Positions 1-8,860 of a stretch of DNA of 64,000 nt are shown here, in pieces. This DNA is from Kutzneria sp035492655 (lineage in GTDB: Bacteria > Actinomycetota > Actinomycetes > Mycobacteriales > Pseudonocardiaceae). The notes beneath the pieces are model-generated. The model was not told the DNA's origin and did no database searches. It worked only from the letters and a program-made list of their open reading frames with translations. The stretch is taken from assembly GCA_035492655.1 (NCBI GenBank), contig DATJJB010000651.1:10352-74351 (forward strand). The letters are read 5' to 3'. Every line of letters starts with the position of its first letter. The stretch's first letter is position 1. The position numbers were made by a program, and so were the translations under genes.

Positions 1-609
1 GATCGGCGCGGGCGGCAGCGCCCACTCGGTGACCATCTCGTCGATGGCGTCGAGCGCGCAGGACCACTGCGAGCGGTGCTGTTCCTCGTCGGGCACGTGC
101 GTGCGGGTGCGCCGGGTGTCGTCGTCGGACCAGCAGCGCGGCAGCACCAGCCGCCAGTTCACCGGGCAGCTGGCCGTCTCGTTGGCCATCAGCACCGCCA
201 TGCCCAGCTGGCAGTTGATGGTGCGCCGGGCCGAGGGCACGTACTGCTTGGCCACACCGACCGAACTGTCGCCGTTCTTGGGGAAAACGGCTTCCTCCAG
301 CACCCACGCCTGCGGTGGCGAGGTGGCGGCGAACTGGGTGGCCAGGCCGCGGCGCACCGGCTCCCACGCCCATGGACTCTGGTTCACGAACTGCTGCAGG
401 CATTGGTCCGCGCGCCAGCCGAGCACGTGGTCGGAAATACGCCGGATGGACTTGCGGCCCTGCACCTCGATCAGGCCGCGCACGTACACCTCGGCCCAGC
501 GCCGCTGATCCGAGCGGGGCAGGGAGGCGAACAGGCCCTGGCAGAACCAGGACAGGCCGCTGTCGGCGGAAGTCGTTTCGGAGCTCGTCATCTTCGCAAT
601 CGTGTGCAT
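1..609 (-). CDS. IS701-transposase-like (DDE_5) protein, partial, probably catalytically altered
   Basis: The frame enters from beyond base 1, so the C-terminus is missing; about 203 N-terminal residues are visible. The sequence carries the N-terminal hallmarks of the IS701/DDE_5 superfamily: a 'FPKNGDSSVGVAKQY' block, then 'NCQLGMAVLMANE', then 'WRLVLPRCWSDDDTRR'. In transposases the block before FPK reads DDTG, with a catalytic Asp. Here it is 'LEEAVFPK', so both acidic positions are Glu. No terminal inverted repeats are visible on the side inside the window. ATG at 609 follows GGGGGAG closely; a second ATG at 591 is possible. Homologues without flanking repeats occur in actinomycete biosynthetic loci as domesticated proteins, possibly regulators. 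That role here is inference from the neighbouring PKS. Confidence 0.75.
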   Translation of the reverse strand, partial: MHTIAKMTSSETTSADSGLSWFCQGLFASLPRSDQRRWAEVYVRGLIEVQGRKSIRRISDHVLGWRADQCLQQFVNQSPWAWEPVRRGLATQFAATSPPQAWVLEEAVFPKNGDSSVGVAKQYVPSARRTINCQLGMAVLMANETASCPVNWRLVLPRCWSDDDTRRTRTHVPDEEQHRSQWSCALDAIDEMVTEWALPPAPI

Positions 610-659
610 TACTCCCCCACCGTGACAAAGAACGATTTCTCGGTTGACCTGGCGCGTTC

Positions 660-1655
660 TCAGTACACCGGGCGTGGTGCGGCGGAGCCCCCCGCTGCGC
701 CGCATTCCCTTTCCGGTCGCGGTACCTCGTTCCGATAGCGCAGCAGCGAGCAGATCGCGTCCGCGTGCGCCGCGTACCGGGTGCGGCTGTCCTGGAATGC
801 CTGCCAGGACTTGTCGCTGTCCCGTTCCACCGGCAGGCCGGCGGCCACCGCGCAGCGCACGGAGTCGGAGAACGCCCGCTCCTCACGGCCGTGCAGGCTC
901 ACCGACGGCACCGCCAGCCGGATGTCGAGCTGCCAGGCCAGCCGCTGGATGCAGTCGCTGCCGGCGGCGAGCAGCACCCGCACGCTCGGCGGCGCCCACA
1001 TCGGCGCGACCGCCTCGGTCAGCGCGGCCGCGTCCAGCACGATGACCGCCGCCTCCACCCAGCACATGTCGCCGGCCGGGCGCAGGTACAGCAGCGCCGG
1101 GCAGCTGGCGTGGCTGGACCGGATGTCGGCCAACCAGTCCGCCCAGTGCTCGAACGCCGTGCCCAGGTCGGACCGCGTGCCGCCGCGCAGCCGGTCGGCC
1201 AGCACCACCTCGGCGTCCAGCAGGCTGGTGGCGCGCGCCTGAAGCCGGGTGGTGATGGCCTCGCGGCGCTGGTACTTCTCGATCAGCTTGCTCAGGTACA
1301 CCGCGAACAGCAGGGCCTCCAGCACGGCCAGCGACCAGCCGGCGGCGCGGACGCCGTCCTCGGTGCCGGCCGGCAATCCGTAGGCCACCAGCCAGCACGC
1401 GGCCGCGGTGCCGATCAGCCAGCTGCCCAACAGGGCGGCCAGGCTGACCGGAACACACAGGTCGAGAACACGCTCCTGGCGTCGCCGCGGCAGTGCGGAC
1501 GAGCCGAGCAGCAGGGCCCGGTACGCGTACCGGGCGGTCAGCCGGGCCGCCAGCGACGAGCGGTCCCGAGGGTTGACCACGGTGCGCAGCACGCTCAGGC
1601 CGGTGACCACGGCCAGCGTGATCCCGGCGAGCAGGGCGACCAGTTCGACCACCAC
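660..1655 (-). CDS. Three-TM membrane protein of unknown function
   Basis: The protein is 331 residues if it starts at the GTG-GTG pair at 1655/1652, which lies 5 bases behind GGGAGGG. Upstream reading frame is open, but no other ribosome site is seen. Hydrophobic stretches at about residues 2-24, 68-92 and 100-118 suggest three membrane segments. A soluble C-terminal domain of about 200 residues follows, rich in Leu/Ala and Arg. There is a basic 'LRTVVNPRDR' motif right after the first helix. No enzyme motif was recognised. It lies 50 bases upstream of the IS701-like gene on the same strand and diverges from the XRE regulator gene. Its function is unknown; membrane anchoring plus a cytoplasmic domain is the only supported inference. 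Confidence 0.7.
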   Translation of the reverse strand: MVVELVALLAGITLAVVTGLSVLRTVVNPRDRSSLAARLTARYAYRALLLGSSALPRRRQERVLDLCVPVSLAALLGSWLIGTAAACWLVAYGLPAGTEDGVRAAGWSLAVLEALLFAVYLSKLIEKYQRREAITTRLQARATSLLDAEVVLADRLRGGTRSDLGTAFEHWADWLADIRSSHASCPALLYLRPAGDMCWVEAAVIVLDAAALTEAVAPMWAPPSVRVLLAAGSDCIQRLAWQLDIRLAVPSVSLHGREERAFSDSVRCAVAAGLPVERDSDKSWQAFQDSRTRYAAHADAICSLLRYRNEVPRPERECGAAGGSAAPRPVY

Positions 1656-1924
1656 GCAACCCTCCCAGTCTCGACGGTGACTCCAGCTTGGGTCGAGTCG
1701 AGCCCGTGCGGGCAGACTCAACTTGTGGTGGCACTCGCGGTACCAGCACTCGTGAGCGGCCGGTAAGTGGTCACGCCACCAATCAGGCGAACCTTCCCTA
1801 ACCAAAGGTGCAGGGTCGGCGCGTTCCGTCACAAAAATGGGCCACACGAGAGGGCACCGTTGCTCGATCTGAGCGGAAGTTCTGGAATAATGTCCGGTAC
1901 TGGGCGACCTTGGGGGTGACATGC

Positions 1925-2719
1925 GTGTCGGTTGAAGGGGGCAATCGCCACGAACTGGCGGCGTTTCTACGCAGCCGGCGCGAACGCGTGACCCCGGAAT
2001 CGGTCGGGCTGCCGTCCGGTGCCCGCCGACGAACTGTGGGACTGCGCCGTGAGGAAGTCGCGGTGCTGGCCGGGCTCAGTCCTACTTGGTACACATACCT
2101 GGAACAGGGTCGAAACATCCGACCGTCGGCCGAGGTGCTGGACAGCCTGGCCCGGGTGCTGCTGCTCGACGAGGACGAGCGGCGCTACATGCACACCCTG
2201 GCCTACGGGCACACCAGCGTGTCGGCGGCCGAGCAGAGCCGGCAGGAGCGGGAAGAACTGCTGCGCGGTGTGGTCGACATCACAGACACGGGCACCGCGC
2301 CGGTGTACGCCGGCGACCGGTTCTGCGATGTGCTGGCCTGGAACCAGGCGGCCAAGGAGTGGTACACCGACTTCGGCAAGATACCGCCGGAACGGCGGAA
2401 CATGCTGGTGTGGATGCTTGAGGATCCACAGGCTCAGTACTGTTTCGTCAACTGGGAGTACGACGTCAAGGACCTCATCGCGCGGGTCCGCTGGATAACC
2501 GCGCCCTACCGCGGACATCCGCGGCTGGAACAGGTGGTCGCGATGGCGACCGCCGCGCACCCGATGTTCGCCCAATGGTGGGCCGAGCATGACGTGCACG
2601 TGCAGCGCACGCGCGAACGTCGATTGCGTCATCCCGTTCACGGTGAGTATCCGTGGCGTTTCACCGCGTTGTACCCGAGCGATTACGACGACATCATGGT
2701 GATCTTCCATCTGCCGTAG
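1925..2719 (+). CDS. XRE-family regulator with MmyB-like ligand-binding domain
   Basis: This 264-residue transcription factor has an N-terminal Cro/C1-type HTH at about residues 10-70 ('RRRTVGLRREEVAVLAGLSPTWYTYLEQGR'-type pattern, where the recognition helix is SPTWYTYLEQG). A MmyB-like C-terminal domain follows ('NMLVWMLEDPQAQYCFVNWE' region), typical of actinobacterial regulators that sense fatty-acid-like or small ligands and often repress a neighbouring oxidoreductase. GTG at 1925 was chosen because GGGGG at 1912-1916 is placed correctly; GTG at 1916 is an alternative. It diverges from the membrane protein gene and precedes the LAL-PKS pair, so it may control either. The HTH assignment is clear. 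The target genes are inference. Confidence 0.88.
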   Translation: MSVEGGNRHELAAFLRSRRERVTPESVGLPSGARRRTVGLRREEVAVLAGLSPTWYTYLEQGRNIRPSAEVLDSLARVLLLDEDERRYMHTLAYGHTSVSAAEQSRQEREELLRGVVDITDTGTAPVYAGDRFCDVLAWNQAAKEWYTDFGKIPPERRNMLVWMLEDPQAQYCFVNWEYDVKDLIARVRWITAPYRGHPRLEQVVAMATAAHPMFAQWWAEHDVHVQRTRERRLRHPVHGEYPWRFTALYPSDYDDIMVIFHLP

Positions 2720-2756
2720 TTCGGACCGCTGCCGCCCGCAGTCCGTTAAATGCACG

Positions 2757-2784
2757 TTGACAGGCGGGAGTCCATTCTGACAAT
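2757..2784 (+). promoter_or_regulatory. Consensus-like sigma-70 promoter ahead of the LAL-PKS pair
   Basis: TTGACA at 2757-2762 is followed after 16 bases by GACAAT at 2779-2784, an unusually good match to a housekeeping (HrdB-type) promoter. Transcription would begin near 2791, leaving a leader of about 190 bases before the ATG at 2982, with no obvious riboswitch in it. The 261-base gap 2720-2981 otherwise shows nothing recognisable. Confidence 0.5.
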
Positions 2785-2981
2785 TAATGGAGCGGACAGA
2801 CCGTCAACGGCGACGGTTGCCGACCGTCACGCGGATAGGCCGTGAAGGCCGGCGCTCGGGGGAGCGCCTTCGCCGCAGGTGGCAGTCAACACAAACGGTT
2901 GCCGCGCGGGCACACTCATGCCGTTCCCGCGGGCACCCGACTACGCATTCTTCAAGCGAGGCACAAGGGTGGGGGACACCG

Positions 2982-4373
2982 ATGGCTTGGAGCTTTGTCG
3001 GCAGAAACGATGAGCTGGACCGGGTCCGTTCGACCTGCGACCGGCGCGGCAGCGCGCTGGTCGTCGTCGCGGGAGAACCCGGCATGGGACGCAGCAGCCT
3101 GCTGGGCGAGGTCGCCGGCCGGCTACCGGGCGGCCCGACGACCGCGCTGCGGTTGGCGGGCCGTGCCGGTGATGCCGATTTCGGCCTGCTGCACCGACTG
3201 TTACCCGGTGTCGGCACCGGACTTCCGCTGCGGGAAGCGGTCCGGGCCGGCACACGAGCCCTGTACGAACTGAGCGAGCACGGCCGGCGGCCGGTCTTCG
3301 TGGACGACGCGCACCTGGCCGACCACGCCAGCATGCTGGTGCTGCGCGAGCTGCACCGCGGCGGTCGGAACCGGTTGGTGCTGACCCATCTGGCCGGCCG
3401 GGCCACGCCGGATCCGTTGGACTGCCTGCGTTACGAGCGTGACGTCAGCACGATGAGCTTGGCGCCGTTGACATCCGGCGAAGTGAACCTGGTGGTCGGC
3501 AACCTGGTCGACGGTCGGGTCGACACCGCGTCGTCGGACGCGTTGCACGCCGCCAGCGGCGGAAACCCGACGCTGCTGCGGGAACTGGCCGGTCGGGGCC
3601 GGCTGGTGCCGCGGGACGGGAAGTGGCGGGTGGCCGGCGTGACCACGGCCGGCACACCGCTGTCGGCCGACGCGGACGGCCGGTTGGCCGACGCGATCCG
3701 GTCCGCGTGGGAATCCCTTGACCTCGGCCGGATCGAGCTGCTGTGCGGCCTGACCGACGGTCTGGACGACTGGACGCGCCGGGTGCTGGCCACCTCGATG
3801 CTGCTGCGCTCCCGCCCGGCGGAATGCTTGCGGCTGCTGGAATCCGCGCCGGCGGGCAGCAAGACGGCGCTGCTGCGGGCGATGGCGTTGGCGTTCGGTC
3901 TGCGCCGGCACGAGGACGCCGACCGGGCGCTCGTCGCCGCCGGGGCGTCGGCCGGGATGCGGGCCTGGATCGCCGCGGTCGGCGGCCGTACTGCCGCCGC
4001 GTCGGCGCTGCTGGCCGACGAGCCGGCACTGCACGACCGGGCCGAGATCCTGTTCGACCAAGCCGCCCGCGGCCTGGTGGCGATGGCGGAAACGCGGCCG
4101 TGGCAAGCGATTCCGCACATCCGGCGGGCCGTCGCGGCCGGCGAGGCCGGGCACGTCGACCTGCCGTGGCTGGCCCCGTACCTGCGCGCCCTGCTGATCG
4201 ACGCGCTGCTGCTGGGCGGGCGTATCGGCGAGGCGACCGCGATGGCCTCGGGCTTCCACGCGGCCCGCCGCAGCAGCGGCTGGTCCGTGGCGGTGGCCAT
4301 CTCCTCACTGGCCGCCGGCCCGCTGCCGGCGCTGAGTACCGAGCCCACGAGCACCGTGGTGGTGGCCGGATGA
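2982..4373 (+). CDS. LAL-type AAA ATPase regulator lacking the LuxR HTH
   Basis: This 463-residue protein resembles the N-terminal half of large LuxR-family ATP-binding (LAL) regulators. It opens with 'FVGRNDELDRV', then a P-loop 'GEPGMGRSS' near residues 27-35, in which the invariant Walker A Lys is Arg. A Walker B 'VFVDDAH' lies near residue 107. LAL proteins are usually about 900 residues with a C-terminal HTH; none is present here. Codon 74 (bases 3201-3203) is TTA, the rare Leu codon that makes genes bldA-dependent in streptomycetes. ATG at 2982 follows GGGGGA. The stop overlaps the PKS start (ATGA at 4370-4373), so translation is coupled. It could be an inactive or signalling-only remnant, or a partner that binds without hydrolysing ATP. 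Confidence 0.82.
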   Translation: MAWSFVGRNDELDRVRSTCDRRGSALVVVAGEPGMGRSSLLGEVAGRLPGGPTTALRLAGRAGDADFGLLHRLLPGVGTGLPLREAVRAGTRALYELSEHGRRPVFVDDAHLADHASMLVLRELHRGGRNRLVLTHLAGRATPDPLDCLRYERDVSTMSLAPLTSGEVNLVVGNLVDGRVDTASSDALHAASGGNPTLLRELAGRGRLVPRDGKWRVAGVTTAGTPLSADADGRLADAIRSAWESLDLGRIELLCGLTDGLDDWTRRVLATSMLLRSRPAECLRLLESAPAGSKTALLRAMALAFGLRRHEDADRALVAAGASAGMRAWIAAVGGRTAAASALLADEPALHDRAEILFDQAARGLVAMAETRPWQAIPHIRRAVAAGEAGHVDLPWLAPYLRALLIDALLLGGRIGEATAMASGFHAARRSSGWSVAVAISSLAAGPLPALSTEPTSTVVVAG

Positions 4374-7300
4374 GCGCCTTCGACCAGTCCCGTCAGATCG
4401 CCATCGTCGGCATGAGCTGCCGGTTCCCCGGCGCCTCTTCGGTTGCCGAGTTCTGGGACGTGTTGGCCGGCGGCCGCGACACCATCACCGAGGTGCCGCT
4501 CTCCCGCTACGACGCGGCCGCGCTGCACAGCGACGACCCGCGCAGCAAGGGCACCGTGACCAGCACCCGCGGCGGCTTCGTCGACGGTGTCGAGGAGTTC
4601 GACGCCGCCTTCTTCGGCATCGCGCCACGGGAAGCCGTCCGGATCGACCCGCAGCAGCGAATGCTGCTGGAGTCCGCGTACGAGGCCGTCGAGGACGCCG
4701 GTCTGCGGCTGGAGGACATCGCCGGCACCGGGGCCGGGGTGTACACCGGCGCCTGCCTGATGTCGGAGTACTGGGACCTGCTGCGTGAAGCCGGCATGGT
4801 CGACCTGCACTCGATCATGGGCGCCGGCATGTACGGCACCGCGGCCGGCCGCATCTCGCACGCGTTCGACCTGCACGGCCCGAGCATGTCCGTGGATGCC
4901 ACCTGCGCCACGGCGATGATGGCGATCCAGACGGCCTGCCAGGCGCTGCGCGCCGGGGAGACGGACCTGGCGCTGGTCTCGTCGGTGTCGTTGCAGCTGA
5001 CCCCGCACCACGCCATCGCGCTGTCGCAGGGCACGGTCATCTCGCCGGACGGCCGAAGCCGCTTCGGCGACGCCGACGCCAACGGGTACGTGCGCGGCGA
5101 GGGCGTGGCCTCGGTCGTGCTCAAGCGGCTGCCGGACGCGGTCGCTGACGGCGACCGGATCCACGCCGTGATCGCCGGCGTCGCCAGCAGCAACGACGGC
5201 CGCAGCGGCGGTTCGCTGATGACGCCGAGCAGTGTCGGCCAGGAGCTGGCGCTGCGCGGTGCGTACCGGGACGCCGGCATCGCCCCGGCCGACGTGGACT
5301 ACGTGGAGGCGCACGGCACCGGCACGGTCACCGGCGACCGGGTCGAGTTGCGCACGCTGGGCGCGGTGCTCGGCGACGGCCGCCCCGAGGGCAGCCGGTG
5401 CCTGGTCGGCTCGGCCAAGTCCAACGTCGGGCACCTGGAACCGGCGGCCGGGCTGGCCGGTCTGATCAAGACGGCGCTGGCGCTGCGGCACGGGATCGTG
5501 CCGGCGACGCTGCACGTGGAGAACCCGCTTTCCCTGCTGGCCGACGAGAATCTGCCGCTGGAGCTGCCCACGGCGGGCCGGCCGTGGCCGACCACCGGTC
5601 GCCGGCGGGTCGCGGGCGTGAGCTCGCTGGGCATCTCCGGGTCGAACACGCACGTCGTCCTGCTCCAGGCGCCGGACGAGGCGCCGCACCCGCCGAGCAT
5701 CCGGCAGCGGCCGTACCTGCTGCCGATCTCGGCCCGGGCGCCGAAGGCGTTGACCCGGCTGGCCGAGCTGACCGCGGACCGGATCGACGGCGAGGAATCG
5801 CTGCGGGACATCGCGTACAGCGCGGGCGCGCGGCGGTCGCACCACCGGTTCCGTCGGGCCATCGCCGCCGACGGCCCGGCCGAGGCGGCGGCGCTGCTGC
5901 GCGCGACGTGGGAGCCGAGCATCCTGCACAAGGACGTTCAGCCGAAGGTGGTGTTCGTGTTCTCCGGCCAGGGTTCGCACTGGACCGGCATGGCGCGGGA
6001 TCTGCTGGAGAACGAGCCGGTGTTCCGGGCCCGGCTGGCCGAGTGCGACTCGGCGGTCCGGTGGGAGCTGGGTTTCTCGCCGCTGCGGCTGATCGCCGAG
6101 GGACAGCAACCGGTGGGGCCGTGCCAGATCCATCCGACGCTGTGGGCGGTGCAGGTGTCGCTGGCGGCGGTGTGGCAGCAGTGGGGGGTCTGGCCGGACG
6201 AGCTGGTCGGCCAGAGCATCGGCGAGATCGCGGCCGCGACGGTGTCGGGAGCGCTCACCGTGGCCGAGGGCGCGGCGGTGACCTGCCGGCGGGCCAAGCT
6301 GATCACCACTCTCGACCACGACGGCGGGATGGCGCTGCTGCGGCTGGCCCCGGCGCCGGCCGCGGCGGCGATCGGCGAGTTCGCCGGGCGGGTGAGCATA
6401 GGCGCGATCAATGGTGTCACCAGCACCGCACTGTCCGGGGATCGCGCCGCGCTGACCACGATCGTCGAGCGGCTGCGGGCCGACGACGTGCCCTGCTGGA
6501 TGATCGACATGGACTTCGCCTCGCACTCCGAGCACGTCGAGCCGTTGCGGCCGGAGCTGGTCGACGGGCTGATCGACCTGCAGCCGACGGCCGGGCGGGT
6601 GCCGATGTGGTCGACCGTCACCGGCGAGCTGGTCGACGGGTCCGGGATGGACGCCGAGTACTGGGCGGACAACCTGTGCCGGCCGGTGCAGCTGGCGTCG
6701 GCGATCCGCGCCGCCGCGGCGGCCGACCGGCCGACCGTGTACGTCGAGATCAGCACGCATCCGCTGCTGCTGGACGAGATCGAGCAGGTGGTCTTCGACG
6801 CCGGCCGGGTCGGCATCGCGGTGGCGTCGACCCGGCGCAACGAGCCGGCGACGCTGTCGCTGCTGCAGTCGGCCGGCACGGTGTACTCCGCGGGCTGCGA
6901 GCTGGACTGGGACGAGATCAACGGACCGGGCCGGTACGTCGACCTGCCGAGCTATCCCTGGCAGCGCAAGCGGTTCTGGGTGCCCGAGACGGACGCCACG
7001 ATGGCCGACACGGTGCTCACCTGGGACGGCGAGCTGGGTGCGTCGGTGGAGGAGACGCTGCGCACGGCGATCGAGGAGCTGTTCGAGAACACCCGTTACG
7101 TGATCGAGCAGAACCGGTCGGTGCGCCCGCTGCCCAGCGACCCGACGGCCCGGACCGTGCGGGTGATGCTGCGGGCGACCCGCGGCGGCTGGCAGTACGA
7201 GCTGTGGGGCCCACAGCCGTCATCCGAGCGCACGCGGCGTTGGTGCGTGCACTCGACCGGCCGGCTGGCCAAGGCGGCCACCGCCCGCACGGTGCCGGTG

Positions 7301-7567
7301 CTGCGGGTGGCCCGGGCCCGACCGCAGCGTCAGGACATCGAGACCCTGCTGGTGGAGCACGTGACCACGTTGCTGGCCCTGCCGAAGGAAGAGGCGGATC
7401 CGACCATGCGGCTGTCGGCCCTCGGGCTGGATTCGCTGATGGCGGCCCGGCTGCGCACCCGGCTGAGCAACGACCTCGGCATCCCGGTGTCGCTGGGGGT
7501 GCTGCTGTCCGGCACCCCGATCGGTGAGCTGGCGGCCGAGCTGAGCCAGGCCGTCGCGGCCGGCTGA
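4370..7567 (+). CDS. Single-module type I polyketide synthase, KS-AT-(DH remnant)-ACP
   Basis: This is a 1065-residue PKS. The KS domain (about 8-430) has the nucleophile Cys near residue 179 in 'VDATCATA' (usual DTACSSS) plus 'EAHGTGT' and 'NVGHLEPAAG' His motifs. The AT domain (about 530-820) has Ser near residue 616 in 'GQSIGE' (usual GHSxGE) and a specificity motif 'FASHS'. The first motif leans malonyl and the second methylmalonyl, so substrate choice is unclear. Residues about 880-985 resemble part of a dehydratase hotdog ('WCVHSTGRLA') without the catalytic HxxxGxxxxP, so a decayed DH. The ACP has 'LGLDSLMAARL' with phosphopantetheine Ser near 1022. No KR, ER or TE is present. It may act iteratively or supply a starter unit to enzymes outside the window. 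Confidence 0.93.
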   Translation: MSAFDQSRQIAIVGMSCRFPGASSVAEFWDVLAGGRDTITEVPLSRYDAAALHSDDPRSKGTVTSTRGGFVDGVEEFDAAFFGIAPREAVRIDPQQRMLLESAYEAVEDAGLRLEDIAGTGAGVYTGACLMSEYWDLLREAGMVDLHSIMGAGMYGTAAGRISHAFDLHGPSMSVDATCATAMMAIQTACQALRAGETDLALVSSVSLQLTPHHAIALSQGTVISPDGRSRFGDADANGYVRGEGVASVVLKRLPDAVADGDRIHAVIAGVASSNDGRSGGSLMTPSSVGQELALRGAYRDAGIAPADVDYVEAHGTGTVTGDRVELRTLGAVLGDGRPEGSRCLVGSAKSNVGHLEPAAGLAGLIKTALALRHGIVPATLHVENPLSLLADENLPLELPTAGRPWPTTGRRRVAGVSSLGISGSNTHVVLLQAPDEAPHPPSIRQRPYLLPISARAPKALTRLAELTADRIDGEESLRDIAYSAGARRSHHRFRRAIAADGPAEAAALLRATWEPSILHKDVQPKVVFVFSGQGSHWTGMARDLLENEPVFRARLAECDSAVRWELGFSPLRLIAEGQQPVGPCQIHPTLWAVQVSLAAVWQQWGVWPDELVGQSIGEIAAATVSGALTVAEGAAVTCRRAKLITTLDHDGGMALLRLAPAPAAAAIGEFAGRVSIGAINGVTSTALSGDRAALTTIVERLRADDVPCWMIDMDFASHSEHVEPLRPELVDGLIDLQPTAGRVPMWSTVTGELVDGSGMDAEYWADNLCRPVQLASAIRAAAAADRPTVYVEISTHPLLLDEIEQVVFDAGRVGIAVASTRRNEPATLSLLQSAGTVYSAGCELDWDEINGPGRYVDLPSYPWQRKRFWVPETDATMADTVLTWDGELGASVEETLRTAIEELFENTRYVIEQNRSVRPLPSDPTARTVRVMLRATRGGWQYELWGPQPSSERTRRWCVHSTGRLAKAATARTVPVLRVARARPQRQDIETLLVEHVTTLLALPKEEADPTMRLSALGLDSLMAARLRTRLSNDLGIPVSLGVLLSGTPIGELAAELSQAVAAG

Positions 7568-7577
7568 GCCCGACACG

Positions 7578-7608
7578 AAGGGGCCGCTCCCGGTGGGAGC
7601 GGCCCCTT
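7578..7608. terminator. Bidirectional terminator hairpin
   Basis: A perfect 14-bp inverted repeat (7578-7591 with 7595-7608) has a 3-base loop and T-rich flanks on the plus strand (CCCCTTTC). It sits between the convergent PKS and PP2C genes and can serve both. Confidence 0.85.
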
Positions 7609-7624
7609 TCGCGTGCCCCTGACG

Positions 7625-8860
7625 TCAGGGGGATCGGTGGACGGCGAGCATGGTGATGTCGTCGAACTGGTTGGCCTGGCCGACGTGCAGGCCCAGCTGC
7701 GTCTCCATGATGTCGAGCAGCTGCTCGGGGGTGTCGGCCGGCGTGCGGACGGCGTCGAGCATGCGCTCGTAGCCGAACAGGCCGCCGTTGGGGTCGCGGG
7801 CGTCGACCACGCCATCGGTGTAGACGAACAGGAAGTCGCCGGGGCCGAGTGTGGTGTGCCCCAGGGTGTACGAGCTGTCGGCGAGGATGCCGACGGCCGG
7901 CCCGGTCGGCCGCAGCGTGGTGATCTCGCCGTCGGCGCGGACCAGCACCGGCGGGTTGTGGCCGCCGTTGATGTACAGCAGGGCCCCGGACGAGGGATCC
8001 AGCACGCCGAAGAACAAGGTGGCGAAGTAGCCCTGCCGCAGGTGGTTTCGGGCCATGTAGCGGTTGGTGCCGACGACGGACTGCACCAGTGGACCGGCGC
8101 CGACCGACAGCAGCGGCGGCAGCGCGCCACCGGCCTCGACCTCGCTGTCCACCAACACTTCCTGCACCACGTCGTCCTGCCACCAGCTGCCGGTGTGCTC
8201 GGCGGTGTGCCGCAACAACGTCCGGATCAGCGCCATGAACAGCGCCGCCCCGACGCCCTTGTCGCACACGTCGGCGACCAGGAAACCCAGCCGCCGGCCG
8301 TTGACCAGCTCGAAACCGTCGTAGAAGTCGCCGGCCACCTCCTTGGCCGGCCGGAACCGCACCGCGAAGTCCCAGCCGTGCGCGGCCGGCAGCTGCTCGG
8401 GCAGGAAGCCGGCCTGGATCTCCCGAGCGATGCTCATATCCCGTTCGTACTCGCGCAGGTTGGCCACCGCGGCCATGTCCTCCACCGCGATCGCCAGCTG
8501 CGACCGCTCCCAGCAGGTGGACAGCCGGCTGCGCAACAGCGCCGGCAGGAACGGTGGCATCACCCAGTCGAAACCGGCGGCCACGCACTCCTCCAGCACG
8601 GTGTAGTCGTCCTGCGGAAACACCACGATCGTCGGGCTGAAACCGTCAGCGGCGAACCGCTGCCCGAGCGTGGCCAGCCGGTGCAGACCAAGGGAGGCCG
8701 ACACCAGCACGATGTCCGGCGGCTCCGCCGAGGCGGCCACGGCGTGTTCCTGCCCGGGCACGGCGTGGCGCACGGCGAATCCCGCCGTGCGCAGCGCCCG
8801 GTCCAGCTCCCGCGTCGTGGCGTGCTCCTCAGCGACCACCAACGCGATCGTCGCTGCCAT
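7625..8860 (-). CDS. PP2C/SpoIIE-type serine phosphatase with pseudo-receiver domain (RsbU-like)
   Basis: This 411-residue protein has an N-terminal CheY-like domain (about 1-115). Where the phospho-acceptor Asp should be, it reads 'IVLVSASLG', so the site is missing and this looks like a pseudo-receiver. A coiled linker leads to a PP2C/SpoIIE phosphatase domain (about 165-405) with 'PAKEVAGDFYDGF', 'ADVCDKGVGAALFMA', 'LLYINGGHNPPVL' and 'FVYTDGVVDAR', including the metal-binding Asp/Gly motifs. It should dephosphorylate the STAS antagonists encoded upstream in the same operon. It is the last gene, and its ATG overlaps the preceding HATPase gene by 32 bases. Confidence 0.93.
   Translation of the reverse strand: MAATIALVVAEEHATTRELDRALRTAGFAVRHAVPGQEHAVAASAEPPDIVLVSASLGLHRLATLGQRFAADGFSPTIVVFPQDDYTVLEECVAAGFDWVMPPFLPALLRSRLSTCWERSQLAIAVEDMAAVANLREYERDMSIAREIQAGFLPEQLPAAHGWDFAVRFRPAKEVAGDFYDGFELVNGRRLGFLVADVCDKGVGAALFMALIRTLLRHTAEHTGSWWQDDVVQEVLVDSEVEAGGALPPLLSVGAGPLVQSVVGTNRYMARNHLRQGYFATLFFGVLDPSSGALLYINGGHNPPVLVRADGEITTLRPTGPAVGILADSSYTLGHTTLGPGDFLFVYTDGVVDARDPNGGLFGYERMLDAVRTPADTPEQLLDIMETQLGLHVGQANQFDDITMLAVHRSP

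Noticed and set aside
3431..6760. Very long minus-strand open frame across the PKS and LAL genes
   Set aside because: It is a composition-driven antisense shadow of the plus-strand genes, with Arg/Gln/Pro-rich non-protein-like translation and no domain motifs.
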